This document shows, in pieces, positions 37,141 to 45,083 of a DNA stretch of 64,000 bases (its first letter is position 1; every line of letters begins with the position of its first letter). The notes under the pieces were generated by a model. That model was not told the origin of the DNA. It saw only the letters and a list, made by a program, of their open reading frames with translations, and ran no database searches. Source of the stretch: Schumannella luteola. Lineage in GTDB: Bacteria; Actinomycetota; Actinomycetes; Actinomycetales; Microbacteriaceae. The stretch covers positions 3,038,001 to 3,102,000 of the forward strand of contig NZ_JACBZY010000001.1 of assembly GCF_013408685.1 (NCBI RefSeq), written 5' to 3'. The translations under genes were made by a program, and so were the position numbers.

Positions 37141-40100
37141 TCAGCCCTCGACGACGACGAGCAGATCGCCGGCGTCGACCTGCTGGGTCTTCGGGATGGC
37201 CAGACGACGCACCGTGCCGCCCACGGGCGTGGTGATCGCGGCCTCCATCTTCATGGCCTCGATCGTCGCCACGGCCTGGCCGGGCTCGACCGAGTCGCCC
37301 TCGGCGACCTTGAGCGTCACGACGCCCGAGAACGGCGCCGGCACCTGACCGGGCTTCGAGCTGTCGGCCTTCTCGGCCGTGACCGTCTCGACCTTGATGC
37401 CGCGGTCGCGCACGTAGACGGGACGCAGCTGGCCGTTGAGCGTGGTCATGACCGTGCGCATGCCCTTGTCGTCGGCCTCGCCGATGGCCTCGAGACCGAT
37501 CAGCAGCCGCACGCCCTGCTCGATCTCGACGACGTGCTCGACACCCGGCTTGAGGCCGTAGAGGTAGTCGATCGTGTCGATGACCGAGAGGTCGTCGAAG
37601 AGCTCGCGCAGCTGGTCGAACTGCCGCGTCGGGGCCGGGAAGAGCAGGTGATTGAGGCGCGCGCGGCGCCCGGCCGACGCGCCGTTCAGCACCTCGAGGT
37701 CGTCGCCCTCGAGCGGGGTGACGCCGATCTTGACCTCGCGGCCCGCCAGCACCTTCGAGCGCAGCGGCTCGGGCCATCCGCCCGGCAGGTCGCCGAGCTC
37801 GCCGGCCATGAAGCCGATGACCGAGTCGGGGATGTCGTACTTCGACGGGTTCTCGGCGAAGTCCTTCGGGTCGGCGTCGGCCGCGACGAGCGCGAGCGCG
37901 AGGTCGCCGACGACCTTCGACGAGGGCGTGACCTTCGGCGGACGGCCGAGCATCTCGCTCGCCGCCGCGTAGTAGTCCTCGATCTTCTCGAAGTGCTCGG
38001 CCAGACCCAGCGCGATCGCCTGCTGGCGCAGGTTCGAGAGCTGGCCGCCGGGGATCTCGTGCTTGTACACGCGGCCGGTCGGGCCGGGCAGACCCGACTC
38101 GAAGGGCTTGTAGGCGCTGCGCACGGCCTCCCAGTACGGCTCGAGGTCGCTGACGGCCTGGAGCGAGATGCCGGTGTCGCGGTCGGTGTGCGCGGTCGCG
38201 GCGACCAGCGCCGAGAGCGAGGGCTGGCTCGTCGTGCCCGACATCGGCGCGCTGGCCGCGTCGACCGCGTCGGCGCCGGCGTTGCTCGCCGCGAGCAGCG
38301 TCGCGAGCTGCCCGCCGGCCGTGTCGTGCGTGTGCAGGTGCACGGGCAGGTCGAACTCGCTGCGCAGCGCGCTGACGAGCTTCTCGGCGGCGCCGGCACG
38401 CAGCAGGCCCGCCATGTCCTTGATCGCGAGGATGTGGGCGCCGGCGTCCACGATCCGCTCGGCGAGCTTCAGGTAGTAGTCGAGCGTGTAGAGGTCCTCG
38501 GCAGGATCGAGCAGATCGCCCGTGTAGCAGAGTGCGACCTCGGCGACCGTGGTGCCCGTCGCGAGCACCGCATCGATCGCCGGACGCATCTGGTCGACGT
38601 CGTTGAGGGCGTCGAAGATGCGGAAGATGTCGATGCCGCTCGCGGCGGCCTCCTGCACGAAGGCGTCGGTCACCTCGGTCGGGTACGGCGTGTAGCCGAC
38701 CGTGTTGCGGCCGCGCAGCAGCATCTGGATGGCGACGTTCGGCAGGGCCGAGCGCAGCGCATCCAGTCGCTCCCACGGGTCTTCGCCGAGGAAGCGCAGC
38801 GCGACGTCGTAGGTCGCCCCGCCCCAGGCCTCGACCGACAGCAGCTGCGGCGTCGTGCGGGCGACGTAGGGCAGCACCTGCACGAGGTCCTGCGTGCGCA
38901 CGCGGGTCGCGAGAAGCGACTGGTGCGCGTCACGGAAGGTCGTGTCGGTCACCGCGAGCGCCTTCTGCTCGCGCAGGGCCTTCGCGAAGCCCTGCGGTCC
39001 GAGCTCGAGCAGACGCTGACGGGATCCGGCCGGCGGCGCGGTCGTGAGGTCGAGCTTCGGCAGCTTCTCGGCAGGGGCGATGAGGTGCGCGCCCTCGCCG
39101 TTGGGCTGGTTGACGGTCACGTCGGCGAGCCAGTTGAGCACCTTGGTGCCGCGGTCGCGCGAGGGGCGGCCGGCGAGCAGCTCGGGGCGCTCCTCGATGA
39201 ACAGCGTGCTGAGGTCGCCCTTCGCGAACGCCGGGTCGTCGAGCACGCCCTGCACGAAGGGGATGTTGGTGGAGACGCCGCGGATGCGGAACTCGGCGAG
39301 TCCGCGCTTCGAGCGGGCGACGGCAGCGGAGAAGTCGCGGCCGCGGGCCGTCATCTTCGCCAGCATCGAGTCGAAGTGCGGGCTGATCTGCGCACCCGTC
39401 TGCACGGTGCCGCCGTCGAGGCGGATGCCGGCGCCGCCGGGCGAGCGGTAGTTCGTGATCTTGCCGGTGTCGGGGCGGAAGCCCGCAGCCGGGTCCTCGG
39501 TGGTGATGCGGGTCTGGATCGCGGCGCCGTGCAGCTGCACGGTCTCCTGCGACAGGCCGAGCTCGGCGAGGGACTCCCCCGCCGCGATGCGCATCTGCGA
39601 CTGCACGAGGTCGACGTCGGTGACCTCCTCGGTCACCGTGTGCTCGACCTGGATGCGCGGGTTCATCTCGATGAAGACGTGCTGGCCGGCGCGCTCGCCG
39701 ACCGTGTCGAGCAGGAACTCGACGGTTCCGGCGTTGACGTAGCCGATCGACTCGGCGAAGGCGACGGCGTCACGGTAGAGCGCGTCGCGGATCGACTGGT
39801 CGAGGTTCGGCGCGGGCGCGATCTCGACGACCTTCTGATTGCGGCGCTGGATCGAGCAGTCGCGCTCGAAGAGGTGCATCGTATTGCCGTGGCCGTCGGC
39901 CAGGATCTGCACCTCGATGTGGCGCGGGCGCAGCACGGCCTGCTCGAGGAACATCGTCGGGTCGCCGAAGGCGCTGTCGGCCTCGCGCATGGCGGCCTCG
40001 AGGGCCTCGCGCAGATCCTCGCGACGCTCGACGCGGCGCATCCCGCGCCCGCCGCCGCCGGCGACCGCCTTCGCGAACACCGGGAAGCCGATGCGGTCGG

Positions 40101-40542
40101 CCTCGCTGAGCAGCAGCTCGATGTCGGTCGTCGCCGGGCTCGAGTCGAGCACCGGCACGCCGGCCTCGATCGCGTGCTGCTTGGCGGTGACCTTGTTGCC
40201 GGCCATCTCGAGCACGCGGCTCGGCGGGCCGATGAAGGTGATTCCCGCATCCGCCGCCGCCTGGGCGAGGTCGGGGTTCTCGGAGAGGAAGCCGTAGCCC
40301 GGGTAGATCGCGTCGGCGCCGGAGAGCTTCGCGACGCGGATGATCTCGCTCACATCGAGGTAGGCGCGAACCGGGTGGCCCTTCTCGCCGATGAGGTACG
40401 ACTCGTCGGCCTTCAGGCGGTGGGCGGAGTTGCGGTCCTCCCACGGATACACGGCGACGGTCTTCGCTCCGAGCTCGTATGCCGCGCGGAATGCGCGGAT
40501 CGCGATCTCGCCGCGGTTGGCGACCAGGATTTTGTTGAACAT
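37141..40542 (-). CDS. pyc: pyruvate carboxylase
   Basis: Biotin-dependent anaplerotic enzyme converting pyruvate to oxaloacetate. The 1133 residues match the single-chain form. Domain order: biotin carboxylase (from MFNKILVANRGEIAIRAFRA, with GGGGRGMR in the ATP-grasp region), carboxyltransferase (from about 540, DTTFRDAHQSLLATRVRT), allosteric linker, and C-terminal biotinyl domain with EAMKMEA, Lys1098 being the biotin site. I start at the second Met, where GGAGAGGA lies just upstream. An in-frame Met 15 codons earlier lacks such a signal. It diverges from a ParA-like gene. Confidence 0.97.
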   Translation of the reverse strand: MFNKILVANRGEIAIRAFRAAYELGAKTVAVYPWEDRNSAHRLKADESYLIGEKGHPVRAYLDVSEIIRVAKLSGADAIYPGYGFLSENPDLAQAAADAGITFIGPPSRVLEMAGNKVTAKQHAIEAGVPVLDSSPATTDIELLLSEADRIGFPVFAKAVAGGGGRGMRRVERREDLREALEAAMREADSAFGDPTMFLEQAVLRPRHIEVQILADGHGNTMHLFERDCSIQRRNQKVVEIAPAPNLDQSIRDALYRDAVAFAESIGYVNAGTVEFLLDTVGERAGQHVFIEMNPRIQVEHTVTEEVTDVDLVQSQMRIAAGESLAELGLSQETVQLHGAAIQTRITTEDPAAGFRPDTGKITNYRSPGGAGIRLDGGTVQTGAQISPHFDSMLAKMTARGRDFSAAVARSKRGLAEFRIRGVSTNIPFVQGVLDDPAFAKGDLSTLFIEERPELLAGRPSRDRGTKVLNWLADVTVNQPNGEGAHLIAPAEKLPKLDLTTAPPAGSRQRLLELGPQGFAKALREQKALAVTDTTFRDAHQSLLATRVRTQDLVQVLPYVARTTPQLLSVEAWGGATYDVALRFLGEDPWERLDALRSALPNVAIQMLLRGRNTVGYTPYPTEVTDAFVQEAAASGIDIFRIFDALNDVDQMRPAIDAVLATGTTVAEVALCYTGDLLDPAEDLYTLDYYLKLAERIVDAGAHILAIKDMAGLLRAGAAEKLVSALRSEFDLPVHLHTHDTAGGQLATLLAASNAGADAVDAASAPMSGTTSQPSLSALVAATAHTDRDTGISLQAVSDLEPYWEAVRSAYKPFESGLPGPTGRVYKHEIPGGQLSNLRQQAIALGLAEHFEKIEDYYAAASEMLGRPPKVTPSSKVVGDLALALVAADADPKDFAENPSKYDIPDSVIGFMAGELGDLPGGWPEPLRSKVLAGREVKIGVTPLEGDDLEVLNGASAGRRARLNHLLFPAPTRQFDQLRELFDDLSVIDTIDYLYGLKPGVEHVVEIEQGVRLLIGLEAIGEADDKGMRTVMTTLNGQLRPVYVRDRGIKVETVTAEKADSSKPGQVPAPFSGVVTLKVAEGDSVEPGQAVATIEAMKMEAAITTPVGGTVRRLAIPKTQQVDAGDLLVVVEG

Positions 40543-40642
40543 TCGATCCTCTCCGATGCCTGGGTCCACCTTATTCAGTGCGCGCACCGCAGAAGACCAC
40601 GCGCGGACGTTATGGTTTTGTGTTCTTTCAGATCCAGACCGA

Positions 40643-40648
40643 TAAGTT
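40643..40648 (+). promoter_or_regulatory. predicted leaderless -10 for the ParA-like gene
   Basis: TAAGTT ends 7 nt before GTG 40656, with TTGTGT (40618-40623) as a possible -35. The pyc-parA gap is locally AT-rich. Confidence 0.5.
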
Positions 40649-40655
40649 GGTTCTC

Positions 40656-41456
40656 GTGCACGTACTCAGCGTCAGCTCCCTGAAGGGGGGCGTCGGAAAG
40701 ACCACGGTGACGCTCGGTCTCGCCTCCGCCGCCTTCGCGAAGGGCGTCTCGACGCTGGTGGTCGACCTCGACCCGCAGTCGGACGTCTCGACGGGCATGG
40801 ATGTGGCGGTCGCCGGGCATCTCAACGTGGCCGACGTCCTCGCCTCGCCGAAAGAGAAGATCGTCCGCTCCGCCATCTCGCCCTCGGGCTGGACGCGCGG
40901 TCGCCAGGGCACGATCGACGTGCTGATCGGATCGCCCTCGGCGATCAACTTCGACGGCCCGCACCCGTCGATCCGCGACATCTGGAAGCTCGAGGAGGCG
41001 CTCGCGCACGTCGAGAGCGAATACGACCTCGTGCTCATCGACTGCGCGCCGTCGCTCAACGCGCTGACGCGCACTGCCTGGGCCGCCTCCGACCGCGTCG
41101 CGGTCGTCACCGAGCCCGGCCTGTTCTCGGTCGCCGCCGCCGACCGCGCCCTCCGCGCGATCGAGGAGATCCGTCGCGGACTCTCCCCCCGCCTCCAGCC
41201 GCTCGGCATCGTCGTGAACCGCGCTCGCGTGCAGTCGCTCGAGCACCAGTTCCGCATCAAGGAGCTGCGCGACATGTTCGGCCCGCTCGTGCTGAACCCG
41301 CAGCTGCCCGAGCGCACCTCGCTGCAGCAGGCGCAGGGCGCCGCGAAGCCGCTGCACGTGTGGCCCGGTGAGAGCGCTCAGGAGATGGCGCACCACTTCG
41401 ACGTGCTGCTCGACCGCGTCATGCGCACCGCGAAGCTGACGCAGGCTCCGGCGTAG
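40656..41456 (+). CDS. ParA/Soj-like ATPase without a ParB partner
   Basis: ParA-superfamily ATPase of 266 residues starting at GTG 40656. The deviant Walker A SLKGGVGKTT is at about 9-17, VVDLDPQSDVSTGMD follows, and Walker B-like YDLVLIDCAPSLN is intact. No ParB-type gene or parS-like repeat is adjacent, so it is probably an orphan ParA. It is flanked by pyc (divergent) and a MerR regulator (convergent, across a terminator). Orphan ParA proteins in actinobacteria are linked to polar growth or cargo positioning, but the role here is unknown. Confidence 0.88.
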   Translation: MHVLSVSSLKGGVGKTTVTLGLASAAFAKGVSTLVVDLDPQSDVSTGMDVAVAGHLNVADVLASPKEKIVRSAISPSGWTRGRQGTIDVLIGSPSAINFDGPHPSIRDIWKLEEALAHVESEYDLVLIDCAPSLNALTRTAWAASDRVAVVTEPGLFSVAAADRALRAIEEIRRGLSPRLQPLGIVVNRARVQSLEHQFRIKELRDMFGPLVLNPQLPERTSLQQAQGAAKPLHVWPGESAQEMAHHFDVLLDRVMRTAKLTQAPA

Positions 41457-41477
41457 CCGGGCAGCTCAGACAGACGA

Positions 41478-41510
41478 AGAGGCGGATGCTCGGCATCCGC
41501 CTCTTTCTTC
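41478..41510 (+). terminator. intrinsic terminator after the ParA-like gene
   Basis: A 12-bp stem (41478-41489 with 41493-41504) with a 3-nt loop is followed by a T-rich run. The remainder to 41588 is non-coding. Confidence 0.8.
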
Positions 41511-41588
41511 GTCCCCGGCCCGTGAGCTGGTCGCCGCGGTCGTGCTCGTTCGAGCGTGCCCTGGTCATCCAGGGCGGGGAGGGTGGCC

Positions 41589-42143
41589 TCAGGAGGCCTG
41601 GGCCTTGCGGCCACGGCGGGCCGCGAGCTCGTCCTGCGGGTCCTCGGCGGAGACCGAATCGAGCTCGACCAGGCTGGTCTCGACCTCGCGCAGCACCTTG
41701 CCGACCGCGATGCCGAAGACGCCCTGGCCCTGGCTGACGAGGTCGATGACCTCGTCGTCGGAGGTGCAGAGGTAGACGCTGGCCCCGTCGCTCATGAGCG
41801 TGGTCTGGGCGAGGTCGTTGACACCGGCCTCGCGGAGCTGGTTGACCGCCACGCGGATCTGCTGCAGCGAGATGCCGGTGTCGAGCAGGCGCTTGACGAG
41901 CTTGAGCACGAGGATGTCGCGGAAGCCGTAGAGGCGCTGCGAACCGGATCCGGCGGCGCCGCGCACGGTGGGCTCGACGAGCTGCGTGCGAGCCCAGTAG
42001 TCGAGCTGGCGGTAGGAGATGCCGGCGGCGCGGGCGGCGACGGCGCCGCGGTAGCCGGCGGCGTCATCGAGCTCGGGGAGCCCGTCGGTGAAGAGGAGGC
42101 CGAGGTCGTAGCGCGGACCCTCGTTCCGACTGGCTTCGCTCAT
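41589..42143 (-). CDS. MerR-family regulator (Rv1830-like)
   Basis: Transcriptional regulator of 184 residues. The MerR helix-turn-helix reads GYRGAVAARAAGISYRQLDYWARTQLVEPTVR, with an inserted GSGSQRLYGFRDILVLKLVKRLLDTGISLQQIR wing/dimerisation segment. The C-terminal half is a small alpha-beta domain typical of the Rv1830 group, next to GarA in mycobacteria. AGGAACGGGCG precedes the ATG. A perfect palindrome lies 24 nt upstream, so autoregulation is plausible. The DUF151 nuclease-like gene often found between the two MerR genes is missing. Confidence 0.88.
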   Translation of the reverse strand: MSEASRNEGPRYDLGLLFTDGLPELDDAAGYRGAVAARAAGISYRQLDYWARTQLVEPTVRGAAGSGSQRLYGFRDILVLKLVKRLLDTGISLQQIRVAVNQLREAGVNDLAQTTLMSDGASVYLCTSDDEVIDLVSQGQGVFGIAVGKVLREVETSLVELDSVSAEDPQDELAARRGRKAQAS

Positions 42144-42166
42144 CGCCCGTTCCTAACCCTCAAGTT

Positions 42167-42186
42167 GAACCTGAACGTTCAGGTTC
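42167..42186. promoter_or_regulatory. perfect 20-bp palindrome upstream of the MerR gene
   Basis: The half-site GAACCTGAAC is followed directly by its exact reverse complement. Its position just upstream of a MerR start is typical for a MerR-type operator. Confidence 0.65.
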
Positions 42187-42286
42187 GTCGTGCTCTCACG
42201 GTACCCACCCAGGAACGCTCGGGCAACGACATTCCGCTCGAGCGGGCGGCGTGTCGCGGAAAGTTCTCCCCGACACCCGCTGCGCG

Positions 42287-42988
42287 CTACTGCAGCCGCG
42301 ACAGCGCCGAGCGGATCAGGCTCGAGCGCACCACCTCGAGCTGCCCCGCGATCTCGCGCGCGAGCTCCGCCGCTTTGGCCCGGCTCGACGCGTCCTTGCG
42401 ACGCGCGACCGGGATCAGAGCACTCTCGATCAGCCCCAGCTCGCGCTCCGCCGCGGCGCGGAAACCGCGCAGGTGACGGGGCTCGATGCCCGAACGCTGC
42501 AGCTCGACGAGCGACTTCAGCACGGTGAGCGCATCCTCGCCGTAAGTGTCGGCGGCGACGATGAGCGAGGCGCTCACCGCATCCTGCAGCAGCAGCGTGG
42601 TCGCGCCCGCCTCGCGGATCAGCTCCTCGCGGCTCAGCCGGCGCTCGGCCGCCAGCATCGACGGCGCCGACACCGGCACGCCGCTCGGCAGCACGGGCTC
42701 GCGGCCCGCATCCATCTCCTCCAGGTAGCCCCGGATGACCTTGAGCGGCAGGTAGTGGTCGCGCTGCATCGACAGCACGAAACGCAGCCGATCGACGTCG
42801 GCCTGCGAGAACTTGCGGTAGCCCGAGGCCGTGCGCGCCGGCGAGACGAGCTGGCGCTCTTCGAGGAAGCGCAGCTTCGACGGGCTGAGATCGGGGAACT
42901 CGGGGCTGAGCCGCGCGAGCACCTGGCCGATGCTGAGTTGAGGCGAGCTCCCCGGCTGACGAGCCGGGGACGCGGAGGACGCGGGCAC
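42287..42988 (-). CDS. ftsR: FtsR/Rv1828-like MerR regulator
   Basis: MerR-type regulator of 233 residues. The HTH region (LSIGQVLARLSPEFPDLSPSKLRFLEERQLVSPARTASGYRKFSQADVDRL) closely resembles the Rv1828/FtsR family, and a helical C-terminal effector or dimer domain follows. FtsR of Corynebacterium activates ftsZ, which suggests a link with the division cluster in this window; that is inference. The GTG start overlaps the garA stop by 1 nt, so the two are co-translated. The symbol is by family and neighbourhood. Confidence 0.85.
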   Translation of the reverse strand: MPASSASPARQPGSSPQLSIGQVLARLSPEFPDLSPSKLRFLEERQLVSPARTASGYRKFSQADVDRLRFVLSMQRDHYLPLKVIRGYLEEMDAGREPVLPSGVPVSAPSMLAAERRLSREELIREAGATTLLLQDAVSASLIVAADTYGEDALTVLKSLVELQRSGIEPRHLRGFRAAAERELGLIESALIPVARRKDASSRAKAAELAREIAGQLEVVRSSLIRSALSRLQ

Positions 42989-43476
42989 TAGCGCGACGCC
43001 GCCGCGAGGTCGAGACGCGACGCGTAGAAGGTGAGGCGGAACTTGCCCACCTGCACCTCGGCGCCGTCGGTGAGCAGAGCCTGCTCGATGCGCACGCTGT
43101 CGAAGTAGGTGCCGTTCATCGACCCGAGGTCGCGCACCTGGAAGGAGGTGCCGACCCGCAGGAACTCGGCGTGACGACGCGAGACGGTCACGTCATCGAG
43201 GAAGATGTCCGACTCGGGGTGGCGGCCGACCGTGGTCACGTCGCCGTCGAGCAGGAACCGGGCGCCGACGTTCGGGCCGCGACGCACCACGAGGAGGGCG
43301 GAGCCCGAGGGGAGCGCCTGGATGGCCTCCTGCTCGTCGAGCGAGATGCCCTTCTCGAGAGCGGCCAGCTGGGCCCTGAAGTCCTCGGCGAAGTGGGCGG
43401 TGGTGTCCGCGCGGGCTGCCGAAGAGCTCTCGCCCGCGTTCTCCTGGGGCTGAGCTCCCTGCTGTCCGTCGACCAT
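42988..43476 (-). CDS. garA: GarA/OdhI FHA-domain metabolic regulator
   Basis: Phospho-switch protein that binds and inhibits 2-oxoglutarate dehydrogenase and controls glutamate metabolism. The 162 residues have an N-terminal phospho-acceptor region with adjacent Thr25-Thr26 in ADTTAHF, aligned with the ETTSVF motif of GarA/OdhI. The FHA domain (about 60-140) includes VGRHPESDIFL, VSRRHAEF and GSMNGTYFD, the phosphothreonine-binding residues. GGGAGG supports the ATG. Kinases of the PknB/PknG type phosphorylate family members, and a PASTA kinase is encoded here. Confidence 0.92.
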   Translation of the reverse strand: MVDGQQGAQPQENAGESSSAARADTTAHFAEDFRAQLAALEKGISLDEQEAIQALPSGSALLVVRRGPNVGARFLLDGDVTTVGRHPESDIFLDDVTVSRRHAEFLRVGTSFQVRDLGSMNGTYFDSVRIEQALLTDGAEVQVGKFRLTFYASRLDLAAASR

Positions 43477-43491
43477 CGCGACCTCCCTCTT

Positions 43492-44094
43492 CTAGCGATC
43501 CAGCCTATCCGACGACGCCGGTGACGCCACCCGCGATCCCCGCACCAGAACGAGGGCCTGGCGCAGGTAGAGCAGACCTGCCCACCAGTACAGGAACGCG
43601 CCCCAGATCGCCGCGGCCCAGCCCACCGCCGAGGTGACGCCGGCCGCCTCGGGGAAGGCCGCGCCGAGCATGAGCACCGGGAAGGCGAACAGCAGGCAGA
43701 AGGTGCCCATCTTGCCGAGGTGATGCACCGGCAGCGGGCCGTGGCCGACGTTCGCCAGGGCGATGCCGATGCCGATCAGCAGCACATCGCGCCCGACGAC
43801 GATCGCGAGGAACCACAGCGGCACGATGCCGGCGATCGCGATGCCCACGAGAGTCGACAGGATGAACAGGCGATCGGCGAGCGGATCGAGCAGCTGACCG
43901 AGGCGCGTGACCTGGCCGAAGCGGCGCGCGATGTAGCCGTCGGCGAAGTCGGTGAGGCTCGACACCGCGATGGTCACGACCGCCCAGGCGTACTCGCCTG
44001 CGATGACCAGCACCAGGAAGACCGGGATCAGGAGCAGGCGGAGGAAGCTCAGGATGTTCGGGATCGTCACGATCCGCGTGCTCACGCTCGTCAC
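43492..44094 (-). CDS. pgsA: CDP-alcohol phosphatidyltransferase (PgsA type)
   Basis: Integral membrane phospholipid synthase, likely phosphatidylglycerol-phosphate synthase. The CDP-alcohol motif DGx2ARx8Gx3Dx3D is complete in DGYIARRFGQVTRLGQLLDPLAD. Helices follow to the C-terminus. Start choice: GTG 44094 (200 residues), with GTG 44085 as a close alternative. The long open frame further upstream is shadow of the neighbouring glycosyltransferase. The -10 TAGACT (44114-44119) overlaps the stop codon of that glycosyltransferase. It is 15 nt before garA, matching the mycobacterial pgsA2-garA neighbourhood. Confidence 0.9.
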   Translation of the reverse strand: MTSVSTRIVTIPNILSFLRLLLIPVFLVLVIAGEYAWAVVTIAVSSLTDFADGYIARRFGQVTRLGQLLDPLADRLFILSTLVGIAIAGIVPLWFLAIVVGRDVLLIGIGIALANVGHGPLPVHHLGKMGTFCLLFAFPVLMLGAAFPEAAGVTSAVGWAAAIWGAFLYWWAGLLYLRQALVLVRGSRVASPASSDRLDR

Positions 44095-44113
44095 CTGGCC
44101 CCCTGTCGCACTG

Positions 44114-44119
44114 AGTCTA
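44114..44119 (-). promoter_or_regulatory. predicted -10 for pgsA-garA-ftsR operon
   Basis: TAGACT on the minus strand lies at the end of the upstream glycosyltransferase gene and separates the core operon from the accessory locus. Confidence 0.45.
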
Positions 44120-45049
44120 GTCATCCGTCCCGCCGCGTCCGGCCTCCGCGCGAGCGCTGCGGCGGGCGGCTCGGGCAGCCCGCACACGCTGGGCGAGCAG
44201 CCGGCGCAGCCACGCCGACCGCATCCGGTCGAGTCGTGTCGCGGCGCGCACGATGTCGGTCGAGAAGCCGCCCACCTCGGCGTCGAAGGCGGCGTCGTCG
44301 ACGGCCGGGTCGATCGCGAGGGCCGTGAGCCGGCGCGCCGGCCGGCCGAGCTCGCGCTGCGCCACCGCGGCAAACGCGGCCGCCGTCGCGGCATCGCGCC
44401 ACGACGATCGCCGCCAGTCGGTCGACGCGGTGATCTGGCTCGGGTGCATCCGATAGGCGAGCACGGGGGCGGCGTCTCGGGCGAGCCGACGCCCGGCGGC
44501 CGCGGCACGCAGCCAGAGCTCGTAGTCCTCGGCCGGCACCGCGGCGTAGCCGCCCAGGTCGTCGAGCACGGCCCGCGTCGCGAGCAGGGTCGGATGCGAC
44601 ACCGGGTTGGTCAGCAGCAGGTGCAGCCCGAAGGCCTCGGGGGTGATCGTGAGCGGAGCGGGGGGACGCACGCGGCGCGGCCGCTCGGAGAACTCGACGA
44701 CGGTCGAGAACAGCAGTTCGGCACGGTGCCGGCGCAGGGCGCGCAGCTGCCGGGCGAAGCGGCCCGGCAGCACCAGGTCGTCGGCGTCCATGCGAGCCAC
44801 GTAGTCGCTGTCCGCCAGTTCGAGCAGATGGTTCAGACCCCGCGCGACGCCGAAGGAGGTCTCGGCGCGCACGAGCCGGATGCGCGCATCCGCGATGCCG
44901 TCGACGATCGACGCCGTGCCATCGGCGCTCGCATCGTCGAGCACGAGCAGCTCGGAGTCACGAGGCATCGCCCGCAGCGTCGAGCGCACCGCCGCACCGA
45001 CCGTGCGGGCGCCGTCGCGCACCGGAAGGAGCACGCTCAGCCGCGGCAC
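44117..45049 (-). CDS. GT2 glycosyltransferase
   Basis: Family 2 glycosyltransferase of 310 residues with a GT-A fold: LSVLLPVRDGA at the N-terminus, LVLDDASADGT, and the metal-binding DxD-type ARMDADDLVLPGR (about 100). The acceptor half includes GGYAAVPAEDYELWLRAAAAG, the ED base region. The C-terminus is Arg/Ala-rich with no transmembrane helix, so it is probably cytoplasmic or peripheral. It should add a sugar to the lipid-linked repeat unit of the surface polysaccharide. Donor and linkage cannot be predicted. Confidence 0.88.
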   Translation of the reverse strand: MPRLSVLLPVRDGARTVGAAVRSTLRAMPRDSELLVLDDASADGTASIVDGIADARIRLVRAETSFGVARGLNHLLELADSDYVARMDADDLVLPGRFARQLRALRRHRAELLFSTVVEFSERPRRVRPPAPLTITPEAFGLHLLLTNPVSHPTLLATRAVLDDLGGYAAVPAEDYELWLRAAAAGRRLARDAAPVLAYRMHPSQITASTDWRRSSWRDAATAAAFAAVAQRELGRPARRLTALAIDPAVDDAAFDAEVGGFSTDIVRAATRLDRMRSAWLRRLLAQRVRAARAARRSARAEAGRGGTDD

Positions 45050-45083
45050 GGCGGGATCCCTCCCCCGAGTCGCGCGACGACGC

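Noticed and set aside
37534-40683. 1049-codon plus-strand open frame opposite pyc
   Set aside because: Same pattern of antisense shadow. Pyruvate carboxylase on the minus strand has full motifs.
42251-42991. plus-strand 246-codon frame opposite the FtsR-like gene
   Set aside because: His/Arg/Gln-rich shadow. The minus-strand MerR protein explains the region.
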